In this document: one piece after another, positions 32,991 to 41,629 of the stretch | Position numbering within the stretch: the first letter of the stretch is position 1 | Layout of the letters: each line of letters begins with the position of its first letter | Source of the DNA: Sphingobacterium micropteri | GTDB lineage: Bacteria > Bacteroidota > Bacteroidia > Sphingobacteriales > Sphingobacteriaceae | Reading direction: 5' to 3' | Length of the DNA: 64,000 nucleotides | Assembly (NCBI RefSeq): GCF_014692515.1 | Contig: NZ_JACOIK010000015.1 | Coordinates: 62,001 to 126,000, forward strand | Made by a program: the position numbers and the translations under genes | The notes under the pieces: model-generated | Seen by the model: the letters and a program-made list of their open reading frames with translations, nothing else | Told to the model about the DNA's origin: nothing | Databases searched by the model: none

Positions 32991-33959
32991 ATGGCAAAGG
33001 ATAAAGAAAATATTTTTAAATCCCACTTTACTATTTTAAAGAATACGGTATTGGGATTTACGAGTGAAGATAGTCTGAAGTACAGTGCTTCATTGGCGTA
33101 TTATACCGTCTTTTCATTAGGGCCTATTTTGGTGTTGATGATTTCGCTTGCTGGAATTTTCTTAGGCGAAGAGGCTATCCAAGGAAAGGTTTTTGAAGAA
33201 CTGCGTGGGTTCGTGGGAGCAAGTGCAGCCAGCCAGATTCAAGAAGTTATTAGGAATTTGTCGCTTTCTGGAAAATCAAATATAGCGTTGATTATCAGTG
33301 CGGTAACATTGTTGCTGGGAGCAACGACGGTCTTTGGCGATATCCAGAACTCCATTAACAAAATTTGGCATGTACGGCCTAAGGTAAAGAAAGGTTGGCT
33401 CAAGATGCTGAAAGATAGACTGCTGTCGTCTTCGTTGGTTATTGGGCTTGGTTTTCTACTCGTGGTTACATTGATTATTAATGGGACTATTTTGGCCTTT
33501 ACAGATCGTTTGCAGCGGTTTTTTCCTGATGCTACGGTAATTCTGTTCAGTGGGCTCAATTTTTTCTTATCTTTTTGTGTCATCTTCGTTTTATTCGCGG
33601 TGATTTTTAAAGTATTGCCTGATGTCAATATACAATGGCGCACGGTAAGATCTGGTGCACTGTTTACAGCACTACTTTTTGTGTTCGGGCGTTTTTTGAT
33701 TGGTATTTATATTGAAAGCTCGGATACCGAATCCACATACGGTGCTGCGAGTTCAATTGTGCTGATCTTATTATGGGTTTATTATACGGCGGCTATTTTA
33801 TACTTAGGCGCTATCTATACACGGGAGTATGCTACATACAAAGGCGTGCCAATAGAACCCTCTGAATTTGCTGTACATATAGAGGTAAAAGAAATAGAGC
33901 GGGAGGTGGATGAGATTCCACCGGCACCTTTAACCGACGAAGAAAAAAATGTAGAATAA
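32991..33959 (+). CDS. YihY/BrkB-family inner membrane protein
   Basis: A 322-residue protein with about six membrane helices and the family signatures SLKYSASLAYYTVFSLGP (about 28-45), NSINKIWHVRPK (about 121-132) and RSGALFTALLFVFGRFL near 220, followed by YGAASSIVLILLWVYY. The family was once called ribonuclease BN by mistake; its true function is unknown, and transport or envelope roles are suggested. The acidic C-terminal tail (EVKEIEREVDEIPP) is soluble. It is followed after 41 bases by an acidic small protein gene that may share the transcript. Confidence 0.9.
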   Translation: MAKDKENIFKSHFTILKNTVLGFTSEDSLKYSASLAYYTVFSLGPILVLMISLAGIFLGEEAIQGKVFEELRGFVGASAASQIQEVIRNLSLSGKSNIALIISAVTLLLGATTVFGDIQNSINKIWHVRPKVKKGWLKMLKDRLLSSSLVIGLGFLLVVTLIINGTILAFTDRLQRFFPDATVILFSGLNFFLSFCVIFVLFAVIFKVLPDVNIQWRTVRSGALFTALLFVFGRFLIGIYIESSDTESTYGAASSIVLILLWVYYTAAILYLGAIYTREYATYKGVPIEPSEFAVHIEVKEIEREVDEIPPAPLTDEEKNVE

Positions 33960-34000
33960 AAGATAAATCATTGGTCAGAACGAATAAAATCATATCAATT

Positions 34001-34291
34001 ATGCAAGATTCAAGAAAACATAAATCCGAAAAAGAAGAAGATAAAGATCTGCCTGGGTATCCTCATTATCCCGAAAATGAAGATATCTTTGAGCAGGAAA
34101 AGCGAATTTTGAGTGATCGTGTTGAGCAGGAAGAAGAGGAGAGGGAGCGTTCATTGGATGAGGGGTTGGACGTCCCCGGATCTGAATTAGATGACGCCGA
34201 GGAAGAAATAGGTTCAGAAGACGAGGAAAATAATTATTACAGCCTAGGTGGAGACAATCATGAAGATTTAGAGCAGAGCGAAGATTTTTAA
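34001..34291 (+). CDS. Small, highly acidic conserved hypothetical protein
   Basis: A 96-residue protein rich in Glu and Asp, with an LPGYPHYPENEDIF segment (about 17-30) that looks conserved in related Bacteroidota by recollection. The rest is low-complexity acidic sequence and probably disordered. The start at ATG 34001 was chosen because the residues before it are not acidic and an upstream start at 33971 lies almost at the stop of the YihY gene. No function is known. It lies 41 bases after the YihY gene and about 100 bases before purF. Confidence 0.7.
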   Translation: MQDSRKHKSEKEEDKDLPGYPHYPENEDIFEQEKRILSDRVEQEEEERERSLDEGLDVPGSELDDAEEEIGSEDEENNYYSLGGDNHEDLEQSEDF

Positions 34292-34369
34292 TTATCTCTC
34301 CTTTGTCATTTGTTTGAGTGGATTACGATGCAAAGCGGAAGAGAGAATAGTTTTTTTCTAAATAATGCT

Positions 34370-34377
34370 TACCTTTG
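34370..34377 (+). promoter_or_regulatory. -7 promoter element of purF
   Basis: TACCTTTG matches TAnnTTTG, 17 bases before the ATG at 34395. Confidence 0.45.
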
Positions 34378-34394
34378 CAGCATCAATTCAAGCT

Positions 34395-36305
34395 ATGAGT
34401 GACGCAATAAAACATGAGTGCGGAATAGCACTTGTTCGATTACTAAAACCCCTGTCTTATTATCAAGAAAAATATGGTACGCCCTATTATGGTGTCAATA
34501 AAATGTATCTTCTCATGGAGAAGCAGCATAATCGAGGCCAAGATGGAGCGGGTATAGCCACCATTAAATTTGATGTAAAGCCCGGTCATCGTTATATTTC
34601 CCGGTACCGCGCCATGGGCTCATCTGCAGTAGCGGATATCTTTGAATATATACAAAAGAAATTCGCTGCGGTAAACAAAGCATATCCGGTAGAGTCTAAG
34701 GATACGAAATGGCTTAAGCAGCATGTCAGTTTTACAGGAGAAGTGCTTTTAGGGCATTTACGTTATGGGACACATGGTAAAAACAGTATAGAAAGTTGTC
34801 ACCCGTTCCTTCGACAGAATAACTGGATGACTCGTAATCTGGTCGTTGCTGGAAACTTCAATATGACAAATGTTGACGAACTGTTGCAACAATTGTACGA
34901 GTTGGGTCAGCATCCCAAGGAACAGGCGGATACGGTTACCGTACTAGAGAAAATCGGTCATTTTTTGGATGACGAGAATCAGGAACTGTTTGATAAATTT
35001 AAAGAAGAGGGGTATTCCAATATTGAGATAAGTGCATTGATTGCCAAAAATCTGGATGTTGCAAAAATATTAACACGCTCTGCAAAGACATGGGATGGTG
35101 GCTATACTATTGCTGGAATCTTTGGGCATGGTGATGCTTTTGTCATGCGTGACCCTGCAGGAATACGGCCTGCTTTTTATTACCAAGATGACGAAGTGTT
35201 GGTTGTTGCTTCCGAACGCCCGGTTATACAAACAGCTTTTAATATACCATTGGAAGCCGTCAAAGAAATTAAGCCTGGACATGCGTTGATAGCGAAAAAA
35301 GATGGCACGATTAAGGAAGAAATGTTTCGTCAACCTGTCGAGCAGAAATCATGTTCTTTTGAACGCATTTATTTCTCCAGAGGTTCGGATGCCGATATCT
35401 ACAAAGAGCGTAAAGAATTGGGTCGTTTATTGTGTCCACAGGTTTTAAAAGCGGTGAATAACGACATCAAGAATACGGTATTCTCCTTTATTCCAAATAC
35501 AGCAGAAGTATCGTATTACGGCATGATGGAGGGAATAAATACCTACGTGCGGAATTATCAGAAAGATGTTTTGTTGAATCGTGCAGATAAGATTTCAGAC
35601 GCTGAACTGGAAGAAATGATTAACATTACACCACGTTTCGAGAAACTGAATGTCAAAGATGCCAAGCTTCGGACATTTATTACACAGGATGCTGATCGTA
35701 CGGATATGGTGCAGCATGTTTATGATACGACTTACGGTATCGTACAGAATGATGTAGATACCATTGTGGCTATCGATGATTCCATTGTGCGCGGAACTAC
35801 GCTTAAACAAAGTATCTTGACGATATTAGACAGACTGCATCCGAAAAAAATTGTAATCGTTTCGTCCGCACCACAAATTCGTTATCCGGATTGTTATGGG
35901 ATAGATATGTCGAGAATGGGGGAGTTCGTCGCATTTGAGGCGGCTATAAACTTACTGAAAAGTGGTGGGATGGCACATGTTGTTGACGAAGTGTATCAAA
36001 AATGCCTGGCTTCTTTAACGATGCCAAAAGATCAAGTGGAAAATTATGTGAAGGCTATTTATGAACCTTTCACAGATGAAGAAATTTCTGCAGAGATCGC
36101 GCGCATTATTTGTCCACATCATCTAGAAGCAGAATTAGAAGTCGTTTATCAGACTTTGGATAACTTGCACAAAGCTTGTCCGAATCATTTGGGAGATTGG
36201 TACTTTTCGGGCAATTATCCCACACCGGGAGGAAATAAAGTGGTTAATAGAGCCTTCATGAATTGGGTAGAAGGGAAGAATGTACGCGCTTATTTCAGTA
36301 GTTAA
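34395..36305 (+). CDS. purF: Amidophosphoribosyltransferase-like protein (long PurF form)
   Basis: PurF catalyses the first committed step of purine synthesis, PRPP plus glutamine to phosphoribosylamine. The 636-residue protein starts MSDAIKHECGIALVRL; the cysteine at residue 9 would be the N-terminal nucleophile of the Ntn glutaminase domain after removal of a short propeptide. Further landmarks are EKQHNRGQDGAGIAT, GHLRYGTHG and, in the second half, the PRPP-binding VDTIVAIDDSIVRGTTLK. At about 636 residues it is longer than the classic enzyme (about 470-510) and matches the long form common in Bacteroidota. ATG 34395 was chosen over the in-frame ATG at 34365 because the -7 element would otherwise lie inside the gene. 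Confidence 0.9.
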   Translation: MSDAIKHECGIALVRLLKPLSYYQEKYGTPYYGVNKMYLLMEKQHNRGQDGAGIATIKFDVKPGHRYISRYRAMGSSAVADIFEYIQKKFAAVNKAYPVESKDTKWLKQHVSFTGEVLLGHLRYGTHGKNSIESCHPFLRQNNWMTRNLVVAGNFNMTNVDELLQQLYELGQHPKEQADTVTVLEKIGHFLDDENQELFDKFKEEGYSNIEISALIAKNLDVAKILTRSAKTWDGGYTIAGIFGHGDAFVMRDPAGIRPAFYYQDDEVLVVASERPVIQTAFNIPLEAVKEIKPGHALIAKKDGTIKEEMFRQPVEQKSCSFERIYFSRGSDADIYKERKELGRLLCPQVLKAVNNDIKNTVFSFIPNTAEVSYYGMMEGINTYVRNYQKDVLLNRADKISDAELEEMINITPRFEKLNVKDAKLRTFITQDADRTDMVQHVYDTTYGIVQNDVDTIVAIDDSIVRGTTLKQSILTILDRLHPKKIVIVSSAPQIRYPDCYGIDMSRMGEFVAFEAAINLLKSGGMAHVVDEVYQKCLASLTMPKDQVENYVKAIYEPFTDEEISAEIARIICPHHLEAELEVVYQTLDNLHKACPNHLGDWYFSGNYPTPGGNKVVNRAFMNWVEGKNVRAYFSS

Positions 36306-36356
36306 TTGTTTGGACTAGAAAGTTGGAAGGTTAAGCTTATTTTAGAAAAAATAATT

Positions 36357-36386
36357 TTGACTTTTTAATTTTTAAGCCTACATTTG
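36357..36386 (+). promoter_or_regulatory. Promoter of rplU-rpmA
   Basis: TTG at 36357-36359 and TACATTTG at 36379-36386, spaced 19 bases, form the best Bacteroidota-type promoter in the window. It precedes the rplU ATG by 38 bases. Confidence 0.7.
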
Positions 36387-36424
36387 CAACTTATTGGAAT
36401 ATTAACAAATTATATTAAATAACA

Positions 36425-36736
36425 ATGTACGCAATAGTAAATATAGCAGGACAGCAATTTAAGGTTGCAAAAGACCAATATCTTTTTGTACACCGTTTAC
36501 AGGGAGATGAAGGCGCTAGTATTGAATTTGACAATGTATTGTTAGCAGAAGACGCGGGTAAATTCACGGTAGGTACGCCTACTATCGAAGGAGCAAAAGT
36601 TTCAGCTACGATTTTGTCTCATTTAAAAGGTGATAAAGTTATCGTTTTCAAAAAGAAACGTCGTAAAGGCTACAAAAAGAAAAACGGTCACCGTCAGCAA
36701 TTTACCAAAATCCAAATCACAGGAATTAACCTGTAA
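36425..36736 (+). CDS. rplU: 50S ribosomal protein L21
   Basis: A 103-residue L21 protein that begins with MYAIVNIAGQQFKVAKDQ and ends with the basic KRRKGYKKKNGHRQQFTKIQI segment, both diagnostic. L21 binds 23S rRNA in the large subunit. It is followed after 51 bases by rpmA (L27), the standard pair, and is preceded by a strong promoter. Confidence 0.97.
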   Translation: MYAIVNIAGQQFKVAKDQYLFVHRLQGDEGASIEFDNVLLAEDAGKFTVGTPTIEGAKVSATILSHLKGDKVIVFKKKRRKGYKKKNGHRQQFTKIQITGINL

Positions 36737-36787
36737 AACGAATTAAGAATTTTTAATCTGACTTTACGTCATAAATTAAGATAAAAA

Positions 36788-37054
36788 ATGGCACACAAAA
36801 AAGGTGCGGGTAGTTCCAAGAACGGCCGTGAGTCACACAGTAAGAGATTAGGCGTTAAAATTTTTGGTGGTCAGCAAGCTATCGCTGGTAACATTATCGT
36901 TCGTCAGCGTGGTACAAAACACAATCCTGATAAAAACGTAGGGATAGGTAAAGACCATACATTACATGCTTTGGTTGACGGTACCGTCGTTTTCCGCAAA
37001 AAAGCCGACAATAAATCTTATGTATCTGTAATTCCTACGGAACAAGCAAACTAA
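36788..37054 (+). CDS. rpmA: 50S ribosomal protein L27
   Basis: An 88-residue L27 protein. The N-terminus MAHKKGAGSSKNGRESHSK is the standard form without the cleavable leader found in Firmicutes. RLGVKIFGGQQAIAGNI and RQRGTKHNPDKNVGIGKDH follow. The L27 N-terminus reaches the peptidyl transferase centre. It ends the rplU-rpmA transcript with a strong terminator 25 bases after the stop. Confidence 0.97.
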   Translation: MAHKKGAGSSKNGRESHSKRLGVKIFGGQQAIAGNIIVRQRGTKHNPDKNVGIGKDHTLHALVDGTVVFRKKADNKSYVSVIPTEQAN

Positions 37055-37078
37055 GGTTGTTGTAATAGTAAAAAATTT

Positions 37079-37110
37079 AAAAGCCGCTGCGTATTCACGC
37101 AGCGGCTTTT
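37079..37110 (+). terminator. Intrinsic terminator after rpmA
   Basis: Fourteen-base stem AAAAGCCGCTGCGT (37079-37092) and ACGCAGCGGCTTTT (37097-37110), loop ATTC, followed by TT. Confidence 0.92.
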
Positions 37111-37136
37111 TTGTCCATCCTATTTTTTCCTCAAAA

Positions 37137-37164
37137 AAAGAGGCACATGTTATTGCGCCTCTTT
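37137..37164 (-). terminator. Intrinsic terminator after queA
   Basis: Arms AAAGAGGC (37137-37144) and GCCTCTTT (37157-37164). Read on the minus strand the hairpin is followed by a run of seven T residues and lies 23 bases beyond the queA stop. Confidence 0.75.
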
Positions 37165-37187
37165 CCTGTTTTATATAATACCGTTGA

Positions 37188-38237
37188 TTAGATAATCAAC
37201 ATAGCATCGCCATAGGAGTAAAATCTATATTTTTCTTTTACAGCCACTTCGTAGGCATTCATTACATTTTCGTATCCACCAAATGCGGCAATCATCACAA
37301 GGAGCGTAGATTCTGGTGTATGGAAGTTTGTGATCATTGAATTCGCTATACTGAAATCATAAGGTGGGTAGATGAACTTGCTCGTCCAATCATTTGCTGC
37401 TTTTAGGTGTTTGTCAGCCGAAACAGATGATTCAATAGCCCGCATGGAAGTTGTTCCAACGGAGCAGATACGTCTCTTTTCGTCGATACCCTTGTTTACC
37501 GTGCGTGCAGCCTCTTCGCTAATAATAAATTGCTCCGAGTCCATTTTGTGCTTGGTGAGATCTTCCACTTCCACGGTACGAAAAGTTCCGAGTCCGACGT
37601 GTAATGTCACCTCTGCAAATTCGACACCCTTTAATTCCAATCTTTTCATCAATTCGCGCGAGAAATGGAGTCCAGCAGTAGGTGCTGCGACCGCACCCTC
37701 GTTTTTGGCATAAATGGTTTGATAACGGAATTTATCTTCCGGTGTTGCTTTACGTTTTATGTATTTGGGTAGTGGCGTTTCTCCTAAAATTTCAATGTTC
37801 CGGCGAAACTCTTCATCCGTGCCATCGAAAAGAAAACGGATTGTACGACCGCGGGAAGTCGTATTGTCCACAACTTCAGCAACCAATAGGTCGTCCTCAC
37901 CAAAGTATAATTTATTGCCTACGCGAATTTTGCGTGCAGGATCAACCAGTACGTCCCACAAGCGTAGCTCTTTGTTTAATTCTCTTAGCAAGAACACTTC
38001 AATCGTAGCGCCAGTTTTTTCTTTATTTCCGTACATACGTGCAGGAAATACCTTGGTGTTATTTAAAATCATGACGTCTTTGTCATCGAAATAATCCAAT
38101 ACGTCCTTGAAAATTTTGTGTTCTATCTTTCCGGAATCACGGTGTAAAACCATTAGACGTGATTCGTCACGCTGTTCTGATGGTTCGGTTGCCAACAATG
38201 ATTCTGGTAAATTGAATTTAAACTGTGATAATTTCAT
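37188..38237 (-). CDS. queA: S-adenosylmethionine:tRNA ribosyltransferase-isomerase
   Basis: QueA moves the ribosyl part of SAM to preQ1-34 of tRNA, forming epoxyqueuosine. The 349-residue protein begins MKLSQFKFNLPESLLATEPSE and has the family segments RDESRLMVLHRDSG, MILNNTKVFPARMYG, AVAAPTAGLHFS and the LHVGLGTFRTVEVEDL block, ending in ITNFHTPESTLLVMI and YRFYSYGDAMLI. It is a single gene on the minus strand between the ribosomal protein pair and a MacB-like permease. A small hairpin lies in its leader. Confidence 0.95.
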   Translation of the reverse strand: MKLSQFKFNLPESLLATEPSEQRDESRLMVLHRDSGKIEHKIFKDVLDYFDDKDVMILNNTKVFPARMYGNKEKTGATIEVFLLRELNKELRLWDVLVDPARKIRVGNKLYFGEDDLLVAEVVDNTTSRGRTIRFLFDGTDEEFRRNIEILGETPLPKYIKRKATPEDKFRYQTIYAKNEGAVAAPTAGLHFSRELMKRLELKGVEFAEVTLHVGLGTFRTVEVEDLTKHKMDSEQFIISEEAARTVNKGIDEKRRICSVGTTSMRAIESSVSADKHLKAANDWTSKFIYPPYDFSIANSMITNFHTPESTLLVMIAAFGGYENVMNAYEVAVKEKYRFYSYGDAMLII

Positions 38238-38247
38238 CTAATTATTT

Positions 38248-38267
38248 TTTTCATCTGTTGATGAAAA
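38248..38267 (-). other. Small hairpin just upstream of the queA start
   Basis: TTTTCATC (38248-38255) and GATGAAAA (38260-38267) form an eight-base stem with a four-base loop, ten bases upstream of the queA ATG. A 10-base palindrome TTCGTACGAA follows at 38284-38293. Neither resembles a preQ1 aptamer. Function unknown. Confidence 0.35.
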
Positions 38268-38431
38268 CGCCATGTAAATATTTTTCGTACGAAGGCATTA
38301 TTTACATTTCGATTTCACCGCTATATTTTGTTCTGTTGAAACCTTAACAAATAAGTACAGTTTCGGTTTCAAAAATGCTTACAAAGTTAAGCATAATAAA
38401 CGGAAAAAAATATTTACTTTTATCGGTATAT

Positions 38432-39679
38432 ATGTTTTTGATCGTTACCCTTATCAAAGAAAGTTTTTTGTTTGCGTTATCGGCATTGCGGGATAACCGT
38501 ACGCGTACATTATTGTCCTTATTAGGGGTAACCATAGGGATCATGACAATTATTAGCGTTTTTTCGGCGGTAGACACTTTGCGCAATAACTTAGAAGAAT
38601 CTGTGCGCAAAATAGGCAGTCGTACATTATACGTCGAAAAATGGCCATGGGGTGGCGGTGGCGACTACCCTTGGTGGCGATATGTGAATCGTCCCGAACC
38701 AAAATATGCCGATTTTGAAGCCGTGAAAAATAGGATGACAACAGCAGAAGAAGTTGCCTATTCCATTAATATCTCTAATTCCACGGCTAAATACGGAAAT
38801 AATTCCGCTTCGAATATTAATGTGACAGCGGTAACGCATGAGATGTATTCCATCCGAAACCTTGAAGTAGTTGACGGACGCTATTTCACGGAACAGGAAT
38901 CGCGTGCGGGAAGCCATCGTGTTATTTTAGGGGCCACGATAGCAGAGGGGCTATTCCCCAATACGACGCCTATTGGTAAATATGTGACGTTGTTGGGAAG
39001 AAAAATGCAGGTGATCGGCGTATTGAAAAGGGAAGGGTCCGGGGTACTTATTAATGTATCCAATGATGAGGTGGCCTACATACCGTTTACGTTGGCTCGT
39101 AATCTGGTAAACTACGAACATTATGGCCCGAGTATAGCGATTGAGGTTAAACGACAATATGCGCTAGAAGAGGCTGAAAGCGAGCTGATCGGTATTATGC
39201 GGTCCTCCCGTCGTCTGCCCCCCCAGCGGGAAGACAATTTCTCGGTTAATCAAACGACCCTTATTACGGCGCAACTTGACCAAATGTTTGCGATTATCAA
39301 CCTTGCCGGTTTTTTCATTGGCATCTTCTCGATCCTTGTAGGAGGCTTTGGAATTGCCAATATTATGTTCGTCAGCGTAAAAGAACGTACGAATCTTATT
39401 GGTATACAGAAGGCATTGGGTGCGAAACAATTTTTCATTCTTTCGCAGTTCCTGATCGAAAGTATCCTGTTATGTCTTATTGGCGGGGGAATCGGTCTGT
39501 TGATTGTTTATGGTTTGGCAGCGTTAGTGGGCGCATTGACCGGTGTGGTTATCGTAGTCAGTGTGAAGATGGTGATTTTGACCACGGTGTTGTCTACGCT
39601 TATTGGATTAATTGCGGGTATAGTACCGGCTATCCAAGCGGCTAAACTTGATCCGGTAGAAGCCATTCGCAGTAAATAA
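38432..39679 (+). CDS. MacB-like ABC transporter permease (FtsX family)
   Basis: A 415-residue permease with an N-terminal membrane helix (LRDNRTRTLLSLLGVTIGIMTIISVFSAVD, about 13-42), a large periplasmic MacB-PCD domain (about 45-280) and three C-terminal helices containing GFGIANIMFVSVKERTNLIGIQKALGA and LIAGIVPAIQAAKLDPVEAIR. The family exports macrolides, lipoproteins or peptides with a separate ATPase. No ATPase or membrane-fusion gene is adjacent, so it is an orphan permease. ATG 38432 was chosen because the extension from 38375 adds residues unlike a permease start. It converges with the AraC gene, nine bases apart. Confidence 0.86.
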   Translation: MFLIVTLIKESFLFALSALRDNRTRTLLSLLGVTIGIMTIISVFSAVDTLRNNLEESVRKIGSRTLYVEKWPWGGGGDYPWWRYVNRPEPKYADFEAVKNRMTTAEEVAYSINISNSTAKYGNNSASNINVTAVTHEMYSIRNLEVVDGRYFTEQESRAGSHRVILGATIAEGLFPNTTPIGKYVTLLGRKMQVIGVLKREGSGVLINVSNDEVAYIPFTLARNLVNYEHYGPSIAIEVKRQYALEEAESELIGIMRSSRRLPPQREDNFSVNQTTLITAQLDQMFAIINLAGFFIGIFSILVGGFGIANIMFVSVKERTNLIGIQKALGAKQFFILSQFLIESILLCLIGGGIGLLIVYGLAALVGALTGVVIVVSVKMVILTTVLSTLIGLIAGIVPAIQAAKLDPVEAIRSK

Positions 39680-39688
39680 TGGGATGTA

Positions 39689-40663
39689 TCATTTCCCCGT
39701 CTTCAGCTCACCGGGGGAGATACCGAAGTATTTTTTAAAGGCACTGCTAAAATTATTCTGATGTCCGTAACCGGTGTGTATAGCGACTTCGTAAACTGAT
39801 ATTTTTTCTTCCAAAAGTAAGATACGCGCTTTTTCCATCCGAATGCGTGTAAGATAATCATGTACCGTTACAGAAAAATATTCCTTGAAATCTTTTCTTA
39901 ACTTACTTTCACTCATAAAAACTTCCTGTGCCAATTCTTTTTGATTGGGCGGGTTGGCCATCCGTTGTTCCAGTATTTGTCGGGCCAGCTCTAACTTTTT
40001 GACATTATCTTCATCATATAGCGATGAAGAACCCTTATTATTGTGTTTTTCGTTGTATTGTTCGAACTGGTACATGAGCAACTCTACAATATGCGACTCC
40101 GTATGCAACCTACGGATTTCGCCCCTCTTTTTCGAATCTATCAGTTCGCGGATGGTTTGCTGCATTTCGTATGTTGCCATTTGGTCTTCGTCGGCAAAAG
40201 AAGTATAATGGCCTTTCTCAATTTGCTCTACAAAGTGTTTGTGCAGCAGCGAATCTCTTTTTATTAAATTGAGATAGTATTCTTTCGATATAACGGCAAT
40301 AAAGTACGTGTATGCTGTGCCAGCTTTGACTTCGTGACTATTTTTTACGGTAGGGATATAGCGGATATTATGACGACTCATGCCGTATGGAAGCTTACTA
40401 TTGGGGGGCTTGAAAAAGATAAATTGACTGGTAATCGCTTCCCCTTCGATTTCTGTGTAGATATGGGCGGGGCGATCGGCTTGCATTTCGGTGTATAAAA
40501 TGAAGAGACCACTTGTTGATAGTTGGAAATTATGCATAATAATGGGACTCCGTACAATTTCTTCCCGTTTTTCTACCAGCGGTTTATCGGGTTGATATTG
40601 ATCTGGAATCTCCTCTATAAAGAGCCACTCGTCTAATTCTATGATTTTACTTTTTATCAACAT
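39689..40663 (-). CDS. AraC-family transcriptional regulator of the heme locus
   Basis: A 324-residue regulator with an uncharacterised N-terminal domain and a C-terminal AraC-type double HTH (about 225-323), including ELAQEVFMSESKLRKDFKEYF and VYEVAIHTGYGHQNNFSSAFKKYFGISPGEL. PchR-like AraC regulators control siderophore and heme uptake in other bacteria. It lies 79 bases downstream of the hmuV-like gene on the same strand, and its promoter region contains two nearly identical direct repeats. Control of the flanking heme genes is inference from position. Confidence 0.85.
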   Translation of the reverse strand: MLIKSKIIELDEWLFIEEIPDQYQPDKPLVEKREEIVRSPIIMHNFQLSTSGLFILYTEMQADRPAHIYTEIEGEAITSQFIFFKPPNSKLPYGMSRHNIRYIPTVKNSHEVKAGTAYTYFIAVISKEYYLNLIKRDSLLHKHFVEQIEKGHYTSFADEDQMATYEMQQTIRELIDSKKRGEIRRLHTESHIVELLMYQFEQYNEKHNNKGSSSLYDEDNVKKLELARQILEQRMANPPNQKELAQEVFMSESKLRKDFKEYFSVTVHDYLTRIRMEKARILLLEEKISVYEVAIHTGYGHQNNFSSAFKKYFGISPGELKTGK

Positions 40664-40692
40664 ATACCTACGTCATCCGGATACTAGCGAAA

Positions 40693-40730
40693 TATACTGT
40701 TTTGTTTTTGGTTTTCAGCTATACTGTTTG
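40693..40730. promoter_or_regulatory. Direct repeats upstream of the AraC gene
   Basis: TATACTGTTTTG (40693-40704) and TATACTGTTTG (40720-40730) start 27 bases apart in the 79-base gap between the hmuV-like gene and the AraC start. Spaced direct repeats are typical AraC-family binding sites, so autoregulation is plausible. Confidence 0.45.
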
Positions 40731-40742
40731 TCATTATTTCTC

Positions 40743-41603
40743 TTAGATTTGGGTGTGGTTGGCACTCCAGGAATCTTCTGCAGGAGCTGGGGTTTGTAGT
40801 GAAGAATTGAAAAATGGCGGTTCAATCTGCATTTCTTTAAAAAAGATATGGGGTTTTAACGAATGATTGTCTAAGCTTATCGAAGATTCTACCGAGAAGA
40901 TGGTGTAAATATTTTTGTTGTTCAATACCTCATTTGGTGTGCCATCCAGCCATTTACGGCCGTTTTTAAGCATGATAATCCGATCGGCGTATAAAGAGGC
41001 CATATTAATATCGTGCAAGATGACCAAGACCATAAAGCCTTGGCGAGAAAGGTTTTTTGCGATGGAAAGTACCTTCTGTTGGTAATGTAGGTCCAAAGCT
41101 GAAATAGGTTCATCTAATAATAGTAGTGCATCGGGATTATCCCATAATTGACTGAGCACACGTGCTAATTGTACACGTTGTTGTTCACCACCAGATAAAC
41201 TGAGGTAAATGCGATCGGCAAAATCGGTGACACCACAGATGTCCATCGTTTCCTGTACAATTTTCCAGTCTTTTAGTGAGGGAGACGACTGGAAATGCGG
41301 ATATCGTCCCATAACTACTAGTTCTTTTACGGTATATGCCATAGAAATGGCGTGCTGCTGACTGAGCATGGCACGACCTTGTGCCAATCTTTTGTTATCA
41401 TATTTATCAATGCGTTTATCAAGTAATGTGATATTACCCGAAGACGGCTTTAATTCGCCGGAAATAAGCCGCATCAATGTGGATTTACCCGCTCCGTTTG
41501 CTCCTAACAACGCCACGACTTCTCCTTTGCGTACCTGCAGAGATACATCCTTTAGCACGCGATGACCCTTTATTTCATATGATAATTCTTCTATACGTAG
41601 CAT
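40743..41603 (-). CDS. hmuV: Heme ABC transporter ATP-binding protein
   Basis: A 286-residue ATPase of the FecE/HmuV type. Walker A is GANGAGKST (34-42), the signature LSGGEQQR and Walker B LLLLDEP are present, and the H-loop is VILHDIN. A C-terminal extension of about 40 residues (Pro/Ser-rich, ending SWSANHTQI) is longer than usual. It powers import of heme across the inner membrane. It is third of three genes (hmuT-U-V) read on the minus strand, 26 bases after hmuU. Confidence 0.9.
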   Translation of the reverse strand: MLRIEELSYEIKGHRVLKDVSLQVRKGEVVALLGANGAGKSTLMRLISGELKPSSGNITLLDKRIDKYDNKRLAQGRAMLSQQHAISMAYTVKELVVMGRYPHFQSSPSLKDWKIVQETMDICGVTDFADRIYLSLSGGEQQRVQLARVLSQLWDNPDALLLLDEPISALDLHYQQKVLSIAKNLSRQGFMVLVILHDINMASLYADRIIMLKNGRKWLDGTPNEVLNNKNIYTIFSVESSISLDNHSLKPHIFFKEMQIEPPFFNSSLQTPAPAEDSWSANHTQI

Positions 41604-41629
41604 ATACTTTAGATCTAAAATATTTGTTA

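Noticed and set aside
37188..38431. preQ1 riboswitch upstream of queA
   Set aside because: The leader holds a small hairpin and a palindrome but nothing like a preQ1 aptamer sequence or its A-rich tail.
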